DNA of 64,000 nt, from the NCBI RefSeq assembly GCF_963678635.1, contig NC_087065.1:76483786-76547785 (forward strand), read 5' to 3'. The notes under the pieces were generated by a model that saw only the letters and a list, made by a program, of their open reading frames with translations, was not told the DNA's origin and made no database searches. Of the stretch, positions 39,045-50,000 are shown in pieces. Position 1 is the stretch's first letter, and the number at the start of each line of letters is the position of its first letter. The position numbers and the translations under genes were made by a program. Source of the DNA: Symsagittifera roscoffensis (lineage: Eukaryota; Xenacoelomorpha; Acoela; Convolutidae).

Positions 39045-40183
39045 TAGCTGAAAGCTAGCCGATAGCTTTGTTAGATGTAGTTAATGTAAGGTTTAGCAGT
39101 ATTTAGAGTTAGTTGAGAGCTAGCAAAAAGATAAATTTAAGTTAAATTTAAGTGAGCATTTCTTGAGACCAGGTTATAAACCCGTTAATTAATTCGTTGA
39201 ATTTTCACGTGGATCCATGAGTGAAATGTAGGCAATTGAGACTTAAGTTATGATCCCATTCTCTAGGATTATGGGCAGAAGAATTGTAATCTTTGCTAAC
39301 GTGTAAACTAGCCTTTACTTTTTTATTTGCTTAGTTTTTTTGCATAACAATTCAGATTAGTGTCAGCTGTGATTCCTCTCGTGCCGAATGTAAGTGCAGC
39401 TGAGTGAAAGAGGCATTTTTCTTGTTTTTCAGACTAAAGTCCGTCAGCTTATTTTTTATCAGACTTCTTCCCTATTTCTATCAGGCAACAAAATAAGAGG
39501 GATCGAGCCTGGGTAGGGTCGGATGTGTTTGCTGAACTTTTTCATATACTACTTAAAATGTGTCCGCTCTATCAATTGAGCCATGTTAATTGGCAAATAT
39601 CTGTTTTCAAATTGACTGGTACTACTAATATGTCATAATTGGCGTGCGTCTCTTAGATTTTGTAAAGACTCAAAGTTTTACTCATACATTCGACTAATCT
39701 GTAAAATTTCAACTTCATTACTGAGAGTTTGAGCCAATTCGTTCAAACAAAAGAAAGTTAGCAGAAGAGAGCGGTTCAGTGGTTAATGACGGAGACTACA
39801 TTTGAACATGTTAGCCACAAATATTAGAAATTTTACATCAACTGTTCTGACTGCCAGTTCGAGGCAATTAATCCACACAGCAGATTTGATGCTTCAGTAG
39901 CAGAAATTTTGAAAAAAAAAGAAAAAGGAGGAAGACGAAAGACACGGAAAGAGGCAGTAATACCCATCTGAAGTAGTTCAAGAAGCGAATTGAAAATTAC
40001 CATTGTTTGAACAGTCTAAACCCGCGAACGTTCTGGAGGTATCGGTGTTTGTCCCACAGTCATCCAGTCAGATGACAGTCAATTTGAAGCTTGATGGATG
40101 GTTTCATCTAATGATTCATCTAGAGATGCAGCAGAATCCGATTTAAAAAAATTTTTTGGATGAGCTTGTTGACAATTTAAAAG

Positions 40184-40627
40184 ATGCCCTGTTCCAACAT
40201 CGACCACGACTTAACGGAAATACCTGCACCAAAACCCGAGAATACCTGCACCAAAACCTACCTCAAGACACTGATTGACACCAGACATCAAGAATCGTAT
40301 GCCGCAAATGTGAACGACAATCAATTCTATGCCCGCGCTACGGGAGGAGAGACGCTCCCCCGTTCCGTCAACAGACCGAGAGAGGAGGAAGTCACCCTGT
40401 TCCAACTCCGTGTAAACAGAGCCCCTCAACTTCAAGACACCCTCTTCCGTTACGGACGAGAGGAGACGGAAACATGCCCCTACTGCCACAACGCCCCAGA
40501 GACGGCGGAGCACTTTCTGTTCTTCTGCTTGCATTGGCAGGCCGAAAGAAACGACTGCCTGGGCGAATATGCAACAATTATCTTGTGTAATAGAATCAAT
40601 GAATCATTTCGTTTGTTTCCATTTTAA
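40184..40627 (+). pseudogene. LINE C-terminal fragment in duplication unit 2
   Basis: Same fragment as at 34900, with CAG instead of the TAG after LHW, so the zinc-finger tail reads through to ERNDCLGEY before a stop. No RT precedes it. It lies downstream of exon 3 of the HTH gene. Confidence 0.7.
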
Positions 40628-41900
40628 GTTCGAATTCCATGTTACTTTTGGCACTCATAAACCAGTGATTGTGTCCACGCCTGGGACGCTAAAATTTCAA
40701 AGCTCGAATCCAGACTCTTTTGAAGAAAAAAAATGTAGACTGACTGTTTGTCTGCTTATTCATTATTGGCTTGTTTGCCATAGCGCGGAATTTTCCTGTG
40801 GTTTAAGCAGTTTTCACTATTTTTTTAACTTTTTTTAGACGTTTTCCTGTTTTGATTTTTTAACTTATCAACACTGATTTGTATTTTTCCTTTTTAATTT
40901 TTTGATTTTTTTAAATCTCCGGCGTAAATGGTTTTGGCTCATGTTTCATCGGCTGTGTTCTGATATTGCGCTGTTTGAAAAAAATATTTTTCATGGTAAA
41001 AAAAATGAAGTGAGTATAGGCTTTTTGATCTTGGTGATTTTTTTCTCAGTAATTTGATTTTTGCGGTTTGACTTATGATTTCTTATTAAGTTGCTAAAAG
41101 GAAGACAAACTGCACTATCGAACAGAAAAAGTGTAAAGGTCAAGAAATACTAGCTGTTTGAGTTTTCTCCTTATGGAGGTAACTGTACGAATAAACGGCC
41201 AGTGATAAAGATTGCTTTGAATTCAAACACATGCTATATATTTTTTTGCCAAAAGTTGAAACATTTTTTCAACTGTTCGCTTTTTTCCGATTTCCTGAGT
41301 TTTTTCACAAGTCTCAATTCGTATGTGGGCTAGGGCTAGATTTATTCTTTTGCTCTCAAAAGGGCGATGCCGTAAAATTTCAAATTTTAATAGCGGAAAT
41401 TTGGATTTTTAATAGAGCCGATTGTGTTTTTTAACATTTTTTCCTCAAATTGAACATCATCCGAGATAAACAAATGAATTTTTTGTAGATGTGTTTTTGA
41501 CATTTGTGGAAAGTTCTTATTGACATTAAGCTTCTGCTTCGTTTTCTGTCCGATAGTTTACAATGGTATGTTTATGGGGTATTGCTCAGCTTCGCCTCTG
41601 TGTACAAATATTTTCTCTGGGGCTCCAACTTATACAATTTTCCGAATGACTTTTAATATGGGGGAATACCTTATTTTCGATCATCTTATTTTCGTCCCTT
41701 GTTACTGTTTATCCAAGTGTGTTATGGAATGAAATGTCTTTAGTTTTCCACACTAAGTCGAAAATATTGTTGCGACGCAAATATTGTTGCGATAAAATGT
41801 GTTCATTTTGATCAATAACCGGATATTAAGTACAGCCAATGCTAAGGATATTAACACAGACTATTATATTACAAATAGAATTTTAGATTCAAGGTATCAT

Positions 41901-42020
41901 GGATCTGTAGCGTAGAGGTACGGAAGGACACCCACAGCAAAATAAGAGGGTTCGAACCTCGGAAGGTCGGATGTTTTTAATGAACTTTTTCGTTTACTAG
42001 TTAAAATGCGTCCGCTCTAT
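41901..42020 (+). mobile_element. tRNA-derived SINE with A and B boxes
   Basis: A-box-like TAGCGTAGAGG (41908-41918) and B-box GGTTCGAACCT (41949-41959) lie 30 bases apart. The following GGTCGGATGT and CGTCCGCTCTAT are shared with the degenerate copies near 34205 and 39487, where the B box has changed to GGATCGAGCCT. So it is a repeat family and not a tRNA gene. Confidence 0.65.
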
Positions 42021-44041
42021 ATTTTGAGTATGTTAGTTGGTAAGATTTTTTTTGCAAACTGACTCGTACTGCTAATGCGTCATAATTGACCCGCGTCCTT
42101 TAGCAATTATTTAGACTTATAATTGGCGTGCGTCACTTAAGAAATTTTCTAGACTCAAAGTTATACTCATTCAGTTTTTCCCAGTAGCTTTATCGGCCGT
42201 ACTTTTGCTTGTGTATGCGAAGTGGAACTTCAACTCTGTGTGAATTTCTAAAATAACAGGGCTGCTTGTATCACGATGAAACCCTGATTGTTTCGACTGC
42301 CTTTTAAGGTCTATGGAAGAGTTTTTGTTTTAGAAAATGATAAAATTTTCAAAAAAAAGGTATTCTAAAACAAAAATCATACCCCACACGCTGTAAAGTA
42401 CAATGATATAATAAGCTCATAGCAAAAAATTAATTATACCAAACAACATGCCTCAATTCATTTTAGAAAGATTTTAAGAGGGATAGATTCTCTGCTTACG
42501 CATCAATTAATGTATCGCGCGTTAATTGTCTCAAACTGGACAAATTGGCGATGTTCAAAACTCCATAAGTTAACAAAAAATGATCACAGGTGAATCTCTT
42601 AAGTTTCAGCTCAGAACAACAACTTTTTTGAATCATATAAAAAAATTGCGTCGCAAGTTGCTAGTTAAATAATCGGGAGAAAAAACACTCGAGCACAAAT
42701 CTTCCGTCACTTTCTTCGAAAGACGGAACAATAAATCATTAGTCGACTATCAAAAGAGGTAGACTTAAGTCTTTAATTTTGGATTCCCGGCAAGTATTTC
42801 ATTGAGAAAAGTTAATCGTTGTGCGAAACAACGAATAGAAAAAATCTTTCTCATTGTAAAAAATGTGTGATTTAAGAAAAACGCCAGCTCTGAGTATTGA
42901 AGATTCATTAACCTGCAATTGATCGGTCGCAATTTTAAGATATATTTTTTTCATTTACGATGATGATTTTCCGTCACCTGTATCTATCTATTATATATTT
43001 AAATACGGGCTTCTTTATCTCGCCACGTTTTATTTTTTTTTCAACCTTATATTTTTGCATATTTAACGAAAGTAATTTTTCATTTTATATATATATTTTT
43101 TCGATTTTATAGTTTGAATTCAGTTTTTTTCACCGAATTTTTATAATTAGCAACCCAATTTTGAGATGCTGTCATGATTTTCGCGGGAGTTGCGAGTTTT
43201 GCCTTCAATTATGATCGCCCAAATCCCTTTAGCTTACGAGATACAACGATTTTTCATGATTTTTTCATAAATTTTCAGCGAACTCAAATTAAAAATTAGT
43301 TTACAAATTTCGATATTACCAACCTTGTAGTTGGCTGGTGTCAGGTTACCATGAGGGATTGCAAATCCTGCCTCCAAATATGGCTGCTCAAAGCCATGTA
43401 GTTTTCGAGATACGGCGTGTTTTATGATTAATTTTAGTTTTTTAGAAAACTTAGATTTAGAAAAATTAAAAGATTTGAAACGCCCAGGGGTTGTGAACCT
43501 TGCCTCCAAATATGACAGCGCAGATCCTTGTGTTTATCGACAATGAAATTTTTAGTGATTTAAAAAAAAAACTCAAAACTTAAATTTAAAATTTTTGAAA
43601 AGTTTGAAATTACCAACCCTGTAGTTGGGGGCTGTCAGAGTGCTCTCAGGGGTTGCCAATTTTGCTGCAAATATAGCTGCTCAAATTTTTGTCGTTTTCT
43701 AGAGATGACGTTTTTTATGGTTATTTAAAAAAATCCAGAAAACTTAAATTTGAAGTTTCTCGAAATTCCTGACTGCTCAAATGCTTTTAGTTTCCGACAT
43801 GTGACTTTTTTATGTAATTTTATAATTTTCCAAAGAACTTAGATATAAAGAAACTTTACAAAATTTTATTGTTTTTCAAAATTAAAAAACTTGAATAAAG
43901 AACTTGCACAAATTGAAATTACCTACCCTGCCTATTATATGCCTTTTTTAGTTCGATATATGCAATTTTTTGAGCGTTACGCGCTAGTGAAACTGATTGG
44001 ATAGTTCGGGATTGAATTTCAGATGAATTTAATGATTTGGA
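42021..44041. other. Intergenic DNA with degenerate ~130-bp repeats
   Basis: From about 43140 to 43800 a unit recurs with the pattern TGTCAGG..TTGCAAATCCTGCCTCCAAATATGGCTGCTCAAA..TTTTCGAGATACG..TTTTTATGATT, at roughly 130-170-bp spacing and much diverged. The same unit returns at 49040-49340. The rest is AT-rich with no gene seen. The promoter of the kinesin gene must lie here, but I see no diagnostic element. Confidence 0.55.
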
Positions 44042-47000
44042 ATGACTGGAATGCATGAGGTTCCCCTGAAGGTAGCTGTGAGGCTGAGGCCGCTGGTGGG
44101 TAGGGAGAATGTGGACCAACTGTGCATTAGGGTTCAGCCGGACAGGAAACAGATCATTCTGGGCAAAGACAGGGCCTTCACGTTCGACTATATATTCCCG
44201 CCTGACAGTGACCAAGTAGACGTGTTCCAGACACTCTGTGTCCCCTTGATCAAACAGTGCTTCCAAGGTCAGTGCCAGTCATTAAACAAGTGGAACTTGT
44301 GTTGTATTGCGAGGCCGGCACGTAAGCTTGTATTTTTTAACCTAAGCTTTCCACAGATTGTGCGTTATTTTTAATACGTGAGCTGTATCGGCATAATTAA
44401 AGTGCATTCATTAGTGACATTTTTTTCTAGTTTGTTTTCTTATAGGCTTACAACTGTGTTTCCGGAGCTTTAAGAGCGCGTTTGTGTCGTTTTTCGCTTG
44501 TGTATGAAAAGTGTATCTTCGCCTTGTTTGATTACCTCAAAATGTCATGTTAATTTGTGCAAACTTTGTTCTGCTTCATAAAATTCAAGCTGACAAAGAA
44601 ACCTAGTCGTGGCATAAATATGTTGAGAACGAAAGGGTTTTTTGTACAAGGCTATAACGGGACTATCTTCGCCTATGGACAAACTGGGTCGGGCAAGACA
44701 CACACGATAGAAGGAGAGTCGGATGACGAATCTCATGTGGGAATAGTTCCCCGCTCGATCGACTTCATCTTCGCAGAAATGGATTCTGTCAGCCAGGTTA
44801 GCCAACTAATAGTAGCAGAAACAGCAGTCATAATTTACAATTTTTTGTTGGGCGTCACCTTGAAAGATGATTGTCGTAAATTTCATATGTTAATCAACGA
44901 AGGGAGTTCAATTGTGAATGCATAATTGGAAGGTTGAAAGTTTTATTACAAGCAGAGCTATTATATAGCTTCGGTGAAATTAGGTTGCAGGGTAAAGTGG
45001 AGCGAGTATTGGGATCGCCTTTTTAATCGCTCTTTGTTGCCGCTTTTACAGAGTTCGCTTAGCAAAACGCAGCAGTGTTATCTTATTTGGTATTTTGTGC
45101 TAGGAGAAAGATCACCAGTTTTCGGTGAAGGTATCCTTCATTGAGATCTACAAAGAGGAGTTGCATGATTTGCTGGATAGTGAGAACTACCCCTTCAAGA
45201 ACCTCCACATCCGAGAGGACGAGAAAGGAAACACGACTGTGATCAATGCTCGGGAAGTCTCCTGCTCCAGTGCCGAGGAGGTAAACAGTTGTTTTTTTAA
45301 ATTGTCTTTCAAATATCGCGAAGCCACTTTTTCAACTCAAGTCGCACATTTAATTACGAAGTTTAAGCTTCATTCAAACAGCATCAGTTATATCCGCTTC
45401 AGCTTCTTGAAATTATAGAGCTCCTTTTCCGTTTTTTGCTTTGCACGTGAAGTACTGCTTCGCTGCTACTTAGATTAAAACATATATTCGCGAGAACGGG
45501 TCTCAGTATAGAGTATATGCGATTCAGTTTTCATGGCTAACCACAGTGCGACAAATTCTCGAAAATCCCCAGGCATTTTTTGGCTTCTGATACGTCTCTG
45601 CCTGGTGATCAAGGAGTGCGGATAAAAATAGGCCTCGGAACATCATCCATCTACTACGAGTTTGATCAGTTGCTTGATCAGTTCTTGAGGCAGTTTTGAA
45701 TTGAAGTTGGGGTTTGATTACCCTTGCGATTAGCAAGTGTCTCGTAATCTGGAAGACTTTTTCCCTGTAAACAGTTATTCTTACATCTGAAGGTGAAAGT
45801 TGAAGTTACTTCATTAAGGAGCCTTAGCAACTTTCAACCTGCTTCCCATTTGGCCTAGAGGTAACGCGGTTGTCTCTGCACCCTAAGTTTTGGGTTTGAG
45901 TCCCGACCGGACCTTGTTATTTTTCAGTATTATATAAAAAATTCCGAAAAATATTGAATTATCGCAAGTGATGCGAAACTTCGCTTTAACTGTGTTTAGA
46001 TTATTGTCTGTCTGCTTATTTTTGTCGGTTTAGAAAGGAAATTTTTTTGAACATTTGTCTTTTTTCTAGAATTTAGAAAGCTGCTTTGAAAGTTTCTTAT
46101 GGTTCAGGTTATTCTATTCCGGATTTGTTTGGCTTGTGCATTTTTCATACTTTTTTTGACAAAACCATTTTTTGAAGTTTTTTCCAATTTTGAATGTTTT
46201 TTTTTCTTTAGATTTCATTCATAGTCATTCATTTTTGTATAGCCAGTGTTGTGAAGCTCAGCTTTGCCTCTGTGAAATTGGGCTCATCGGGTTGAACAAA
46301 ACTCACTTGAGTAAAAAGCTGCTGCTTTAGTGGTCGTATGTTTAGTTGATCGTGAAAGATAAAGGCGAATAAAAAAAAATCGTGGAATACTTTTTAAATT
46401 GCGTCTTTGACAGTACTTTTTGTTCTAGGTGCTAGAGTACGCCGAGTTGGGAGCGACGATGAGACGCACAGAAGCGACTCAGATGAACGAACGCTCAAGT
46501 CGCTCTCACTCCATTTTCACTCTCATTCTAGAACGAAGAAGTGACCCCCCCTCCTCTCATAACTCAAGTGGCTCTGAAATCGACTGTTTATCCTCGAAGA
46601 TACATTTTGTAGACTTGGCAGGAAGCGAGAGGGCCTCCAAAACTGGGAACATCGGAGAGAGATTCAAGGAATCGATTCATATCAACACTGGTTTACTCGC
46701 TCTAGGAAATGTGATCAGTGCTCTAAGCGACAACAAACGAAAAGCGGGACACATACCGTATAGGGATGCCAAAATTACCCGCCTGTTGAAAGACTCTTTG
46801 GGTGGGAATTCGAATACGGTCATGATAACTTGTGTTTCGCCAACATTCAATAACTTTGACGAGAGTCTGAATTCGTTGAAGTATGCTAACCGCGCAAAGA
46901 ATATCCGAAACAAACCGATAGTGAATCGCGATTCGCAAAGCATGCGGTTCGAAGCACTCCAATCGGAAATAATGTCCCTGAAGGAAGAGCTGCAGCGCGA

Positions 47001-50000
47001 AAAGTCTTCCAAAACAAGTCACCAAACTCAAAATGACGACAACGTTACTGCTCTTGAGAGCAAGTTAGAAAGTGCAGCAAATACAGAACACAGGTTGAAG
47101 GATGCCATTTTATACGCCAAGTATTTGATGGACCAAAAAGTAGCTCAGGAAATTACAGAAGACGATTTCATGCGTGAGGTGAAAAACTGGAATCATGGTC
47201 TTACCGATCCAGAAGTGGAGATTCCGAAAATGGACCAGCTAGTGGCCTCGAAAGTAGAACAATTACGAGGCCAAGTGAAGCAGTTGACAAACGATTTGGC
47301 ATTGGATGAGCAGATTTTTAACCAGAAAGCTCAAGAGATGAGTGCTCTGAATGCTAAATTGAATGACAGCACTACTAGAGAGCAACAGCTGCAGGAAGAG
47401 AACCAGAAAATGCGCCAGGAACTGACAACATGCAAGAATCATATCAGAGAGCAACAGGATGTAATTATTGAGTTGCAGAAGATGGTCAATGAGCAGAAAA
47501 GATCGATAGAAGTGATGGTAAGTCAAGGTCAGGGTGCGCAGAGTCATTACCCGGAGTCGTTTCCGCGTCCTGCCAAATCAGCGCCTGTGAGACGAGTGAC
47601 TGACCAAAATAACTTTTCACACGGAGACGCAAGAAACTTCCACACGAGTCCTTCAGTGTACAACATGGACAAGATTGTGCAGAGTTTCAGAGCCAAGTCG
47701 CAAATGTTGGCAACGCAATGGGAAGAAGGTTAGATTTTTCATCCTTTGTTTGTCGATTTTTTTAACTTAATTGATCATTTAAAGTTCTGAAATGAATATC
47801 CTTCGAGTTTCGAATTAATTTAAAATCGAGTTGCGACTTACAGACCTCTACAACTATTTCTTACATACCTTTACGTCTGAATCCCAAGTGAAAAAAATGA
47901 ATCTAACAAAAAAAGCCCTACAATCGGATTACCCTTTTTTAGGGGACGAGGTGCTTCGAGATAATTTCGACGATGACTCAGCCTCGAAATCGAAGAACAA
48001 TGCAAATGAGGAGCCGTCGGCAGTTGCGATGCAGCGTCCTACCAGCAATTGGTCAGTCTCGAAAGTGAAGGCGGCCTCAAACCCCAAAAGACCTCAACTG
48101 AATTCAAAGAAACCAGTCTTCAGTACAACCACAATGCAGCAGCTGCTGAAGCTGCCAGAAATCCACAGTCTGAGAGCGAGTGCGAACTATTCGAAAGATG
48201 ACATTGAAAAGGCGAATGGACAGATTAAAGAAGCTAACAAGAAAATGAGAGAACTGGCGTTGGCCATTCGTTTGAAAGAAGAGTTGATGCGTGAAATGAT
48301 TAAAACAGGTAAACATTAGTTTTTCTTCAAAAAGTGGTAATTGTTTTGAAATCATCAACGGTAAAAGATTTGTTTTGATTTTTTTAAGACAAAGATATCC
48401 GGGTACTGTAATAATACTACAGATTGTTGCGACCATGGGCGGATTTAGGCCCCCCCCCCTCAGGTATTCGACCCCCTGCCGACGCAAAGGGTCACCTCTT
48501 TGGTACTTTTTAAGAAATCCATTGTTGGCCGACTGACTCTAAAATTTTTCTAAAGGCGCATTTGGCGCCAATATATACTAACTTTCAGGGGGAGCGCGCG
48601 CCAAAAAAACGCGATTTTTTTGTCAACATTTTTCAAAAAGTTCCCAAGAACGGCTTTTTTAACCTGTTTTTTCAAAAATTTGCCTGCGACGCAGAAAAGC
48701 TGACCAAATCCAACCCCCCCCCTCCCCTCGAGTAAATCCTAGATCCGCCCCTGGTTACGACCAGGAATATCTAAATAAAAACAAGGATAGCTAGATACTT
48801 TTTAGGACCGTATTCTGAAAAAGCTACTAATGTATTTTTTAAAGCTTATGAAAATTTTTCGATTTTCAGTTTCTTTTGACACATGTTTAGAGGTCTCTGT
48901 TGACCTATTAAAAGCTAAATATATTAATACGGTTGAAATAGTTACTGAAGTCGACATTTTAAAGTCTGCTGGAGCGCGAAGTCTAATTTTTTCCTGATTT
49001 CACAATGCAAAATTTTATTTTCAGTGTTTATTTCGCCAAATTTGAAATGAGCAACCCTATGAGGGTGCTGTTAGGGTTATTTCAGGGGATGCGAGCTTGG
49101 CATCCTAAACTCTTTGTGTTATATGAACTTCCCAAATTTTGAAATTCCCAACACCTTAGTGTGGCGATGTCAGTCTCAGGCACAATGGATTTAAAAAATA
49201 GTTTCCGACACACTAGTTGAAATTCTTAACCCTGTAGTTAGGTGCTGTCAAGGTACACTCATGGGTTGCAAATCTTGCCTCCAAATTGGACTGTTGTCTT
49301 TTTCAGTTTCCGAGATCCGACATTTTTTATCATTTGGATTGAAAAAAAACTTCGCATTTTCACCAATTGCAGAAACAAAATCAAAATGGCTTGTATTGAT
49401 ACGAGTAGTTCCTTTTGTCAATTCCTCTATTTAATTTACTCCGAAAAACAGGAAAGTTCTGACCACATTTTTTCAGAGCCAGATATTTTTTTGCTAGTCT
49501 ATAATTTTTCCACAGGGGTAATAGGTTTAAAAGCGCTGGTTATTTACTATAGCTAGTGTAGTGTACAAGAATGACTCTACTTGCGTTCCAACCTAACTCG
49601 CAAATGAAAGTGCTCTTTTGGTGCCACTTGTGCTATAATCACGATTTGTCGCATTGGAAATTCCATTGCATCTGATCTCTGCTTTATTTCTGGCTATTGA
49701 TTGCTTGCAGATCGATAAGCTTCCGTGGCCGAGAGGGAAGGACGTGATACTCCGAATCTCGAGGTAGTTTGTTGGAATCTGGAACGTAGCAATAGTTTTA
49801 CTAATTCGAGGCTTATGTCTACTTTTTCTTATTTCACTGAATAGAGTTACTTTTTTGTCGTTTTCTCGCTATTATTTGCGAAGCGCGGCTTCGCCTTTGT
49901 GTATAGTTAATATAATTAATATACATAATCTTTAGTCGTTAACATTTTCCAGCATGCATGAGATTAATTTTTTCCCGGGAAAAATTGAATTTTAGGATTT

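Larger units (their letters stand above)
36384..41669 (+). repeat. Tandem duplication unit 2 (keeps exon 3 of the HTH gene)
   Basis: Segment X (about 36384-37781) and segment Y (about 39449-41669) match unit 1 very closely. Between them, 37789-39448 is unique and holds exon 3 and the gene's 3' end. The unit junction at 36383/36384 joins the end of Y (GGGGGAATAC) to the start of X (AAAATATGTCTGC). Unit 2 has lost two ~90-110-bp parts of X that unit 1 keeps. Confidence 0.85.
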
